The translations under genes and the position numbers were made by a program. 64,000 nt of DNA from Lonepinella sp051851555 (GTDB lineage: Bacteria > Pseudomonadota > Gammaproteobacteria > Enterobacterales > Pasteurellaceae). The stretch spans positions 496,001 through 560,000 of the forward strand of contig NZ_JBPDVH010000001.1 of NCBI RefSeq assembly GCF_051851555.1. The letters are read 5' to 3'. Below the pieces are notes generated by a model. It ran no database searches. It was not told the DNA's origin and saw only the letters and a program-made list of their open reading frames with translations. Below are positions 27,994 to 35,329 of the stretch, in pieces; within the stretch, counting starts at the first letter, position 1, and every line of letters begins with the position of its first letter.

Positions 27994-28025
27994 ATAATAT
28001 GCTAAAAAAAAAAAAAAAAACGCAA
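27994..28025 (-). promoter_or_regulatory. Proposed promoter of the lipoprotein gene with T17 spacer tract
   Basis: On the minus strand a -35-like TTGCGT (28025-28020) is followed by an uninterrupted T-run, AGCA and a -10-like TATTAT (27999-27994). The homopolymer is 17 T in all (28020-28004), 16 of them in the spacer. The spacer is 20 bases, three longer than optimal, so loss of a few T would improve the promoter. Confidence 0.5.
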
Positions 28026-28034
28026 GAGAAACAA

Positions 28035-28051
28035 AACTGGTCATACCAGTT
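28035..28051. repeat. Short palindrome upstream of the proposed lipoprotein promoter
   Basis: AACTGGT-CAT-ACCAGTT is a perfect inverted repeat ten bases upstream of the proposed -35 box. It may be a regulator site; nothing else identifies it. Confidence 0.35.
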
Positions 28052-28154
28052 ATTTTTATAAAAGCCGCCCAAAAAAACAACGATAAAAAATACCGCACTT
28101 TCCATTAAAATAGATTACAATAAGATAAATTGAGAGAAACAAAAGGACAAGATT

Positions 28155-29081
28155 ATGATCATCGTCACTGGCGGAGCAGGCATGATCGGTAGCAATATCG
28201 TGAAAGCCTTAAATGAAATGGGTCGTACCGATATTTTAGTGGTGGATAACCTCAAAGACGGCACCAAATTTATTAATTTAGTGGATTTGGATATTGCAGA
28301 TTATTGCGATAAAGACGATTTTATTGCCTCGATTATTGCGGGGGATGAATTAGGCGACATTGACGCCATTTTCCATGAGGGTGCTTGTTCCGCCACCACG
28401 GAATGGGACGGTAAATATTTAATGCACAATAACTATGAATATTCCAAAGAGTTATTACATTATTGCATTGACCGTGAAATCCCTTTCTTCTACGCCTCCA
28501 GTGCCGCCACCTATGGCGACAAAACCGAATTTGTGGAAGAACGAAAATTTGAGGGGCCACTCAATGCCTATGGTTACTCCAAATTCCTGTTCGACCAATA
28601 TGTGCGTTCCGTTTTACCTGAAGTCATCTCGCCAGTATGTGGTTTTAAATATTTCAATGTGTATGGCCCGAGAGAACAACATAAAGGCTCTATGGCCAGT
28701 GTGGCTTTCCATTTAAATAACCAAATTTTAAACGGCGAAAACCCGAAATTGTTTGCCGGTTCTGAGCATTTCTTGCGTGATTTTATCTATGTAGGTGATG
28801 TAGCCGCCGTGAATTTATGGGCATGGCAAGAGGGGATTTCAGGCATTTACAATCTTGGCACCGGCAAAGCGGAAAGTTTCCGTGAAGTGGCCGAGGCGGT
28901 GGTGAAACATCATGGTAAAGGCAAAATTGAAACCATTCCTTTCCCAGAACATTTAAAATCTCGCTATCAAGAATACACCCAAGCGGATTTAACCAAATTG
29001 CGTCAAGCAGGTTGTGATTATCAATTTAAATCCGTGGCAGAGGGTGTGGCGGAATATATGGCGTGGCTGAACAAGAAATAA
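28155..29081 (+). CDS. hldD: ADP-L-glycero-D-manno-heptose-6-epimerase
   Basis: HldD makes ADP-L,D-heptose for the LPS inner core, the donor for the WaaF and WaaC enzymes encoded near 34-36 kb. This extended SDR of 308 residues has the NADP motif TGGAGMIGSN (5-14), a catalytic Tyr/Lys in YGYSKFLF (about 140-147), and FNVYGPRE near residue 172. AAGGACAAG lies before the ATG. It is monocistronic. Confidence 0.96.
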   Translation: MIIVTGGAGMIGSNIVKALNEMGRTDILVVDNLKDGTKFINLVDLDIADYCDKDDFIASIIAGDELGDIDAIFHEGACSATTEWDGKYLMHNNYEYSKELLHYCIDREIPFFYASSAATYGDKTEFVEERKFEGPLNAYGYSKFLFDQYVRSVLPEVISPVCGFKYFNVYGPREQHKGSMASVAFHLNNQILNGENPKLFAGSEHFLRDFIYVGDVAAVNLWAWQEGISGIYNLGTGKAESFREVAEAVVKHHGKGKIETIPFPEHLKSRYQEYTQADLTKLRQAGCDYQFKSVAEGVAEYMAWLNKK

Positions 29082-29118
29082 AGCGGTCTGTATTGATGAT
29101 AGATTAGATATCATTGTG

Positions 29119-29137
29119 GGGCGTATGCCATACGCCC
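29119..29137. repeat. Dispersed palindrome, copy A
   Basis: GGGCGTATGCCATACGCCC is a 19-base perfect palindrome with a one-base centre. Close relatives are found as a double copy at 41092-41155, differing at the centre. Here it may also end hldD and the convergent antitoxin gene. Confidence 0.7.
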
Positions 29138-29144
29138 TTACATC

Positions 29145-29453
29145 TTATAGCGCAAAAGATACCGTTTTCCCCGTAGGCAATGCCACGGAAAGACTAAGCC
29201 GTCCTCCCATTGCCTCCACATAACGTTTAACTGACGACAAGCGAATATCGTTACCTCGTTTTTCCATTGCCACCACGGACGGTTGACTGATGTTGAGTTC
29301 TTTGGCGAGCTGTTGTTGGGAAAGTTCAAGTTCTTGGCGGAGTTCGGCAAGTTGGAGTTCCATTAACATCCGTTCGGTTTCTTGTTGGATTTTTTGTTGG
29401 CGTTCAGTCGGCATTTCGGCAATAAATTCTTTAAGTGTCATAGATTTCATCAT
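29145..29453 (-). CDS. XRE-family antitoxin (HigA-like)
   Basis: This 102-residue protein is probably the antitoxin and autorepressor of a type II toxin-antitoxin pair. The helix-turn-helix is visible at about residues 45-70 (LSQQQLAKELNISQPSVVAMEKRG), after a helical N-terminal segment. Its start overlaps the toxin stop (ATGA, 29453-29450), so the pair is translationally coupled with the toxin gene first, as in higBA. An internal Met5 is an alternative start. Confidence 0.85.
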   Translation of the reverse strand: MMKSMTLKEFIAEMPTERQQKIQQETERMLMELQLAELRQELELSQQQLAKELNISQPSVVAMEKRGNDIRLSSVKRYVEAMGGRLSLSVALPTGKTVSFAL

Positions 29454-29824
29454 TTATTCTCCAAATATTCTTCTTTTAAATAGGTTTCATAGGTTTGTTC
29501 TGCTTGAGCAATCATTGTTTTATAAAATGCTTTCTCATTTTTGCCTTTTTTATCCCCACCACATAGCACAATGGCTTGCCTAAGGGGATCAAAAATAAAG
29601 AACAAGCGAAATACAGACAACCTTGACTGAACACGCAATTCTTTCATATTGGCGTATTTTACATTTTGTAATGTATCTACATAAGGCCGCCCTAAACGTG
29701 GTCCGTGAACTTCTAATAGATTAAGTGCAGAAGTGATTTTATCCACATCATCTTTTTCTAGCAAGGTAAGCCAATGCAAGATGGGTGGTTGCAAAATAAC
29801 CTCCCATTGTTCTATTTCTTCCAT
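29450..29824 (-). CDS. RelE/HigB-type toxin (Gp49-like family)
   Basis: This 124-residue protein is probably a ribosome-dependent or free mRNA endonuclease toxin. The core MKELRVQSRLSVFRLFFIFDP...AIVLCGGDKKGKNEKAFYKTMIAQAEQ (about 60-110) has the typical ELR, FR-F and K-K pattern of phage Gp49-like/HigB proteins. It is encoded first, overlapping the antitoxin gene. The position between hldD and a small unidentified gene suggests a local insertion. Confidence 0.85.
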   Translation of the reverse strand: MEEIEQWEVILQPPILHWLTLLEKDDVDKITSALNLLEVHGPRLGRPYVDTLQNVKYANMKELRVQSRLSVFRLFFIFDPLRQAIVLCGGDKKGKNEKAFYKTMIAQAEQTYETYLKEEYLENK

Positions 29825-30004
29825 ACAAATTTCTCCATAGATTATAATTTATCATTGTTCAACAGACAAGCAGTTTGAACTAGCCAAATCTATCTCAGCT
29901 TGAGAAATCTTGCCATGATTTGTTATCGTTTTTGGAATCAAGATCACAAAAATAGGTTAAAATATGGCGTATTCTTTATGTTATCTAAAAAGTTGGGGGA
30001 CAAA
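29825..30004. other. Intergenic space before a small gene
   Basis: This 180-base AT-rich stretch holds the presumed toxin-antitoxin promoter (minus) and a plus-strand promoter. TGGAATCAAGATCACA (29933-29948) is a weak CRP-like site centred 41.5 bases before the start point predicted from TATTCT (29970-29975). I see nothing else in it. Confidence 0.35.
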
Positions 30005-30121
30005 ATGAGCAGACTGAGCAAACTCAAAGCACTTCAATTTAGCTTTATTCAGTTACTTAAGGAAGATCAGGAGCAATTTATGCGTTCTCAGATTACGAGA
30101 AACGGCCAAAATATGCGATAA
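30005..30121 (+). CDS. Small basic protein of unknown function (38 aa)
   Basis: This short frame starts MSRLSKLKALQFSFIQ and ends RNGQNMR. A purine-rich GGGGGA lies five bases before the ATG and a clear terminator follows 31 bases after the stop, so the unit looks like a real small gene or a small RNA with a peptide. The first half is amphipathic-helical and basic. I do not recognise it. The same frame is open upstream to 29900, but without a better start. Confidence 0.42.
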   Translation: MSRLSKLKALQFSFIQLLKEDQEQFMRSQITRNGQNMR

Positions 30122-30152
30122 AGAGATTTTATAATAAATTTTGCCCCCAATA

Positions 30153-30177
30153 AGAGGGATCGCTGAGCCCTCTTTTT
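30153..30177 (+). terminator. Terminator behind the small gene
   Basis: AGAGGG pairs with CCCTCT around a nine-base loop followed by five T. Outer GCCC and GGGC can extend the stem. The 127 bases that follow, up to the binding-protein gene, show only AT-rich promoter-like sequence. Confidence 0.8.
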
Positions 30178-30304
30178 GGGCGCTTATTCCTTTTTGAAAT
30201 ATCAAGTAACGTTAAAGTCTAACAGAGCATTAAAATTTGATTGCTAAGCGCAACACCTTTTTTTACTATTAAATCACTTTATTATTTCAACTTAAGGAAC
30301 CATT

Positions 30305-31063
30305 ATGAAACTTTCCATCAAAACACTTTTCACTGCGGCGGCATTCGCCCTATTAGCCACATCTGTGAACGCCAAAACCTTAAAAGACGGTGTGTTAACC
30401 GTGGGAACCGAGGGCACCTATTCCCCGTTTTCATTTTATAACGATAAGAATGAACTCACTGGCTTTGATGTAGAAATCGCTCAAGCGGTGGCGGAAAAGT
30501 TAGGTCTTAAAATTGATTATGTGACTGCCCCATGGGATGCAATGTTGGCGGCGTTTGATGCGGGTAAATCTGATGTGGTGTTCAACCAAGTGACCATTAC
30601 AGATTCCCGCAAGCCAAAATACAATTTTAGTACGCCATATACGATCACCCGTGCCGTCATTATTACCCATAAAGATAATACCGACATTCATTCTTTTGCT
30701 GATCTAAAAGGCAAGAAAAATGCCAGTGCGGCAACGAGCAACTGGGGAGAATTAGCGAAATCTCACGGTGCAGAATTGGTCACCGTAGATGGATTTAGCA
30801 AGGAGGCGGAATTAGTGATTAACAAACGTGCTGATACTATTCTGCAAGATGATGTGATTTTATTGGATTACTTAAAACAACGCCCGAATGCGCCGCTAAA
30901 AATTGCGTTCACGAGCGAAGAAAGCAATCAACAAGCGGCATTAGTGAAAAAAGACAATACCGAATTGTTAGACCAAATCAACAAAGCCCTTGCGGAATTA
31001 AAAGCGGAGGGAAAATTAAAAGCCATTTCCGAAAAATATTTTGGTAAAGATATTACCGAATAA
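30305..31063 (+). CDS. Amino-acid ABC transporter, periplasmic binding protein
   Basis: This 252-residue family 3 solute-binding protein has a signal peptide (1-23, cleavage after VNA) and a mature start KTLKDGVLTVGTEGTYSPFSF. ELTGFDVEIAQAVAEKLGLK (about 50-70) is the family signature. It resembles cystine/polar-amino-acid binding proteins (FliY/TcyA type). A hairpin separates it from the permease gene 79 bases on, which allows excess binding protein. The following trans-sulfuration gene points to a sulfur amino acid as ligand. Confidence 0.88.
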   Translation: MKLSIKTLFTAAAFALLATSVNAKTLKDGVLTVGTEGTYSPFSFYNDKNELTGFDVEIAQAVAEKLGLKIDYVTAPWDAMLAAFDAGKSDVVFNQVTITDSRKPKYNFSTPYTITRAVIITHKDNTDIHSFADLKGKKNASAATSNWGELAKSHGAELVTVDGFSKEAELVINKRADTILQDDVILLDYLKQRPNAPLKIAFTSEESNQQAALVKKDNTELLDQINKALAELKAEGKLKAISEKYFGKDITE

Positions 31064-31071
31064 CTATCCCT

Positions 31072-31117
31072 CCCCAAAAATCGCCACTAAACTGCGGTGA
31101 TTTTTGGGGTATTTTTT
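31072..31117 (+). terminator. Attenuating terminator between binding protein and permease genes
   Basis: CCCCAAAAATC pairs with GATTTTTGGGG around a 16-base loop, then TATTTTTTT. The arrangement is typical where the binding protein is needed in excess. Confidence 0.82.
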
Positions 31118-31142
31118 TAACATTTCCCCCAACTGATTAAAT

Positions 31143-31811
31143 ATGGAAGAATTTTCTCGCATTTACGAGCTTTGTTTAACGTCGATTCCCATTATGGCGG
31201 ACGCCATGGTGAAAGTGACCATTCCACTGAGCATTATTTCCTTTGCTATCGGGTTAGTGATTGCCTTATTTACTGCCCTGATTCAAGTCGCCAAAGTGAA
31301 CGTTTTCACCCAATTATGCCAATTTTATATTTGGATTTTCCGTGGCACGCCGTTGTTAGTGCAACTGTTTATTGTATATTTTGGCTTGCCGATCATTGGT
31401 ATTAGCTTAGATGTGTGGGCGGCAGCGATTATTACTTTTAGCCTCAATATTGGCGCATTTGCCAGTGAAACCGTGCGAGCCGCTATTCTTTCCGTATCAA
31501 AAGGACAATGGGAATCCGCCACGTCTCTCGGTTTATCTTATCCGCAAATTGTGAGTTACGTGGTGTTACCGCAAGCCGTACGCATTGCCTTGCCGTCCCT
31601 TTCTAACACCTTTATTAGCACGGTAAAAGAAACCTCTTTAGTGGCATCTATCACGATGGTGGACATGTTTATGGCTGCGCAACGTATCGCCGCTCGAGTG
31701 TTTGACCCATTGACGCTGTATGTGTTGGCGGCGTTGATGTATTTATTGGTTTGCACCCTATTAACCTACGGGCAAGCCCGATTAGAAAAATATTCATCCC
31801 GATTTGTTTAA
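31143..31811 (+). CDS. Amino-acid ABC transporter, permease
   Basis: This 222-residue inner-membrane protein of the HisM/GlnP type has about five TM segments, with WIFRGTPLLVQLFIVYFGLP (about 62-81) and the EAA-like loop ESATSLGLSYPQIVSYVVLPQAVRIALP (about 124-151) that contacts the ATPase. No ATPase gene is adjacent; the next gene encodes a PLP enzyme 13 bases later. The ATPase must be supplied from elsewhere. Confidence 0.9.
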   Translation: MEEFSRIYELCLTSIPIMADAMVKVTIPLSIISFAIGLVIALFTALIQVAKVNVFTQLCQFYIWIFRGTPLLVQLFIVYFGLPIIGISLDVWAAAIITFSLNIGAFASETVRAAILSVSKGQWESATSLGLSYPQIVSYVVLPQAVRIALPSLSNTFISTVKETSLVASITMVDMFMAAQRIAARVFDPLTLYVLAALMYLLVCTLLTYGQARLEKYSSRFV

Positions 31812-31824
31812 AGGTAGGAAAAAC

Positions 31825-32961
31825 ATGAAACTTGACACCCTGATTGTGAAAGGCATTGAGGCCAAACATAACCCCCATAAAGCCATTATTCCGCCGATTT
31901 TTCTTGCTACTACCTTTGTGCAAGACGGCATTGATGAATGGCAAGATTTTGCTTATTCTCGCAGTCACAACCCGACTCGAGATAATTTTGAAGACTTGTT
32001 TGCTCGCATGGAGGGTGCAAAACAGGCCTTTGCGTTTGCCTCTGGCATGGCGGCAACGAGTAGCGTTTTTAGTCTGTTAAAACAAGGGGATAAGGTTCTA
32101 CTAAACAATAATGTGTATGGTGGCACTTATCGTTATGTACATGGCATTTTCGCCAATCAAGGCATTGAATATGAATTGGTGGATGATTTAAACGTGATTG
32201 ATCAGATTGATGATAATGTCAAAATGATCTTTATTGAAACGCCATCGAATCCCTTGTTAAGAGTGACCGACATTGAACGCATTGCCAACATTGCCCATCA
32301 AAAAGGGGCGTTAGTGGTGGTGGATAACACGTTCCTCACGCCGTATTATCAACGAGTCTTGTCATTGGGCGCAGATATTGTCGTTTACAGCGCCACGAAA
32401 TATATTGGTGGACATGCGGATGTGATTGCGGGTGTGGTGGCGACTAATCATGAGGAATTGGCTGAACGTATTCAATTTATGAAAAATACCCTTGGAGCTA
32501 CTCTTAGCCCGATGGACGCTTATGCGTTGATCAAGGGTTTAAAAACCCTCAGTGTTCGCCTTGATCGTCAAGCGGAAAACACCCAAAAAATCATTACTTT
32601 TTTAACCCAACATTCCGGCGTGAAAGCCGTGCATTATGCGGGATCTTATAGCGATCACGAGCGAGCCATACAACAAAAACAAGCGAGCGGTATTGGTGCC
32701 GTGATTTCCTTAGCCTTACAGGACGGTTATGACAGCAAAATCTTCGCCAAAAGCCTTGAATTGTTTGATTTGGCTGTCAGTCTTGGTGGCGTAGAAAGTT
32801 TAATTTGCCACCCCGCCAGTATGACCCACGAGTCTTATTCCGCAGAATTACAGGATAAAATTGGTATCACACAAGGTTTATTGCGGTTAGCCATTGGGAT
32901 TGAAAATGCGGAAGATTTAATTGCGGATTTGAATCAAGCATTAGACAAAGCAAAAATTTAG
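31825..32961 (+). CDS. Trans-sulfuration PLP enzyme (cystathionine gamma-synthase/lyase family)
   Basis: This cytoplasmic PLP enzyme of 378 residues (start at 31825, AGGTAGGA upstream) belongs to the Cys/Met metabolism family. The PLP lysine lies in YSATKYIGGHAD (about 190-201), and YSRSHNPTRDNFE and SGMAATSSVF are further hallmarks. Cystathionine gamma-synthase, beta-lyase and gamma-lyase cannot be separated by eye. Co-transcription with an amino-acid importer suggests use of imported cystine, cystathionine or methionine. Confidence 0.85.
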   Translation: MKLDTLIVKGIEAKHNPHKAIIPPIFLATTFVQDGIDEWQDFAYSRSHNPTRDNFEDLFARMEGAKQAFAFASGMAATSSVFSLLKQGDKVLLNNNVYGGTYRYVHGIFANQGIEYELVDDLNVIDQIDDNVKMIFIETPSNPLLRVTDIERIANIAHQKGALVVVDNTFLTPYYQRVLSLGADIVVYSATKYIGGHADVIAGVVATNHEELAERIQFMKNTLGATLSPMDAYALIKGLKTLSVRLDRQAENTQKIITFLTQHSGVKAVHYAGSYSDHERAIQQKQASGIGAVISLALQDGYDSKIFAKSLELFDLAVSLGGVESLICHPASMTHESYSAELQDKIGITQGLLRLAIGIENAEDLIADLNQALDKAKI

Positions 32962-32969
32962 CCTAACAG

Positions 32970-32999
32970 GGCATAGTGAAAAATACCCTTTACTATGCC
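32970..32999. terminator. Inverted repeat between convergent genes
   Basis: GGCATAGT (32970-32977) and ACTATGCC (32992-32999) form an 8-bp stem around a 14-base loop just after the PLP gene, adjoining the stop of the opposite gene. Confidence 0.5.
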
Positions 33000-33000
33000 T

Positions 33001-33675
33001 TTATTTCCCCTTGAAATTTGCCCAATAATTCGCCCACCATATCGGGTTATCTCGATCCCAATAAGCCCCACTTTGCAACATTACAAAGGTTTCTAAATCA
33101 GTATTAAATGTTTCTCTTATTTCTTGTTCACGTAAGTTATCAATATGATTATCTTCTAGCACATCAATTTGATCTTGTAATTGCTCAATGTCACCCATCA
33201 GCTCATCTAACTCAAAATCAAGGTTATCGGCCTGATCTTGCACATCATCCATTTGGTCGGAAAAATCATCCTTTTTCAGTAGTCGCTCCAACTGTTTATT
33301 GAGTTTGAGCTGCTTTTTCAACAAACTCACTAAACGGCTTTCTTTGGGTAAAATTTGTTGATGTAACACCACAAGCTGTTGGAAATAAGGGGTATTGCCC
33401 TTTTCTTGCAATAACTTCACCAATTTCTGCCGAAGTTCAACGCTTAATTGAGTGAAATGAATTTGCTTTTCTAAAGATGATTGAATGGAATCTTGCTGTT
33501 CTATATTTTGTGGTGCAGCAGTTTGGGTAACTGCTGCTTGAATTGGCGCAATATTCGCTTTGGCTTTGTTTTCACCAAAAAACGCCCGCCAACCACGTGG
33601 AATCCAATCACAGATAGCCAACATTAACAGGAAAGACGCTCCCAATACAACCACTAAAAAAAGCAAAAATTTCAT
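33001..33675 (-). CDS. Membrane-anchored coiled-coil protein, unknown function
   Basis: This 224-residue protein has one N-terminal TM segment (about 3-22), a spacer, then a long charged helical region (about 65-185). LVSLLKKQLKLNKQLERLLKKDD is followed by an acidic coiled coil in which Asp, Gln and Leu recur (about 135-180). It ends in a Trp-rich tail (AYWDRDNPIWWANYWANFKGK). I do not recognise the family. It stands alone between convergent and divergent genes, with AAGGAG before the ATG. Confidence 0.75.
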   Translation of the reverse strand: MKFLLFLVVVLGASFLLMLAICDWIPRGWRAFFGENKAKANIAPIQAAVTQTAAPQNIEQQDSIQSSLEKQIHFTQLSVELRQKLVKLLQEKGNTPYFQQLVVLHQQILPKESRLVSLLKKQLKLNKQLERLLKKDDFSDQMDDVQDQADNLDFELDELMGDIEQLQDQIDVLEDNHIDNLREQEIRETFNTDLETFVMLQSGAYWDRDNPIWWANYWANFKGK

Positions 33676-33829
33676 TGTTTCTCCTTGATAGTAAAATCAT
33701 ACTGCCAATTAATTTGCCATTCAATTATAAAATTTTTAATGTAATTTCATAAAAAAATGAATGATGGTATAAAAGAACGCATTTTTTAGTTAAAATAAAA
33801 ACAATTCCAACCAATGAAATAGAAAAACT

Positions 33830-34873
33830 ATGAATATCCTAATCATTGCCCCATCGTGGGTTGGCGATATGATGATGTCGCATAGCCTGTATCAAACCTT
33901 AAAACAGCAATATCCCGATTGCCAACTTGATGTACTTGCGCCGAACTGGTGTAAACCGTTGTTGGCTCGAATGCCTGAAGTGCGAAAAGCGTTGACCATG
34001 CCGATTGGACATGGTGCGTTTTCCTTGGGGGAACGTTATAAAATCGGTAAAATCTTGCGTAATCAATATGATATGGCGATTGTATTGCCTAATTCGTTGA
34101 AATCCGCCTTTATTCCTTTGTTCGCTAAAATTCCTGTTCGCCGTGGTTGGAAAGGGGAAAGCCGTTATTTCTTTTTAAATGATTTACGATCTAATAAAAA
34201 CCACTATCCCATGATGGTGCAGCGTTATGTGGCGTTAGGGTATGAAAAAGGGGGAGTTCCAACGGCACAAGATTTGCCTATTCCAACACCGTATTTAACC
34301 GTTGATGAAAGTGCGGTGCAAAAAACCAAAGAAATATTTACCGCACAATTTGCTTTGGCGGAAAATCGCCCTGCCATAGGTTTTTGCCCTGGGGCAGAAT
34401 TTGGTCCCGCCAAACGTTGGCCGCATTATCATTATGCCAAATTGGCGGAAAAGCTGATTGAGCTAGGGTATAGCATTCGCCTGTTTGGTTCCAATAAAGA
34501 TGTGGACGTCGGTGAGCAAATTCGTTTAAGTTTGCCTGAACCGTTGCAACGCTATTGTGTTAATTTAGCCGGACAAACCGAACTTAATCAAGCGGTGGAT
34601 TTGATTGCGGATTGTACGGCCATGGTGACCAATGACAGCGGTTTAATGCACATTGCAGCAGCGGTTGGTCGTCCATTAGTGGCGGTTTATGGACCGACGA
34701 GCCCGCAATATACACCGCCATTGTCTGATAAAGCGGTGATTATTCGCTTGATTGAGGGCGGTTTAATTAAAATCCGCAAAGGGGCAGACAGTAGCGAGGG
34801 GTATCACCAAAGTTTAATGGATATTACGCCTGAAATGGTGTTGGAAAAATTAACCCAATTATTGGCAAATTAA
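33830..34873 (+). CDS. waaF: ADP-heptose:LPS heptosyltransferase II
   Basis: WaaF (RfaF) adds the second heptose to the LPS inner core at the cytoplasmic face of the inner membrane. The 347-residue GT9 enzyme starts MNILIIAPSWVGDMMMSHSLYQTL, and the donor site FGPAKRWP (about 186-193) and NDSGLMHIAAAVGRPLVAVYGPTSP (about 265-289) are visible. It is followed 9 bases later by an HEPN gene and then waaC. Confidence 0.95.
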   Translation: MNILIIAPSWVGDMMMSHSLYQTLKQQYPDCQLDVLAPNWCKPLLARMPEVRKALTMPIGHGAFSLGERYKIGKILRNQYDMAIVLPNSLKSAFIPLFAKIPVRRGWKGESRYFFLNDLRSNKNHYPMMVQRYVALGYEKGGVPTAQDLPIPTPYLTVDESAVQKTKEIFTAQFALAENRPAIGFCPGAEFGPAKRWPHYHYAKLAEKLIELGYSIRLFGSNKDVDVGEQIRLSLPEPLQRYCVNLAGQTELNQAVDLIADCTAMVTNDSGLMHIAAAVGRPLVAVYGPTSPQYTPPLSDKAVIIRLIEGGLIKIRKGADSSEGYHQSLMDITPEMVLEKLTQLLAN

Positions 34874-34882
34874 GGGGCGTAA

Positions 34883-35329
34883 ATGACGAATACATTAGAT
34901 CTTTCCAGTTTACAAAAAGCGATTATCGCTTTGCAATCGGCCAATGATATTGTATCCAACAAACAATGGTTTGAACAACAGGAAACATCCGTGCAAAATA
35001 CGTTGATTGCAGGCTTAATTCAAAATTTTGAGTTTGTTTATGAGTTGAGTATTAAAATGCTGAAACGGCAGTTGGAACAAGATGCGCTGAGTCCTGATGA
35101 AATTGACCAAAGTAATTTCCGTGATCTGTTGCGCTTGGCGGGCGAAAAAGGGCTGATTGATAATGTAGAAAATTGGTTTGAGTATCGCAAAATGCGAAAT
35201 ATTACTTCGCATACCTATGACGAAGATAAGGCCCATCAAGTCTGCGGTTCGGTGAATGATTTTTTGGTAAGTAGTCAGGCGTTATTAAAACAATTAGAGT
35301 TGCGAAATGGCGAGAATTTGCATTATTAA
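34883..35329 (+). CDS. HEPN-domain protein, HI0074-type (second orphan)
   Basis: This 148-residue homologue of the protein at 3079-3495 has the same layout: QNFEFVYELSIKMLKRQLE in the middle and the R-x4-H motif R105-H110 in RKMRNITSHTYDE. No MNT nucleotidyltransferase lies nearby. The gene sits between two LPS heptosyltransferase genes and its last 23 bases overlap the start of waaC, so translation of waaC may depend on it. Confidence 0.82.
   Translation: MTNTLDLSSLQKAIIALQSANDIVSNKQWFEQQETSVQNTLIAGLIQNFEFVYELSIKMLKRQLEQDALSPDEIDQSNFRDLLRLAGEKGLIDNVENWFEYRKMRNITSHTYDEDKAHQVCGSVNDFLVSSQALLKQLELRNGENLHY

Noticed and set aside
29933..29948. CRP-like site TGGAATCAAGATCACA before the small gene.
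   Set aside because: Only one half-site is complete; noted in the intergenic entry but not called as a separate site.
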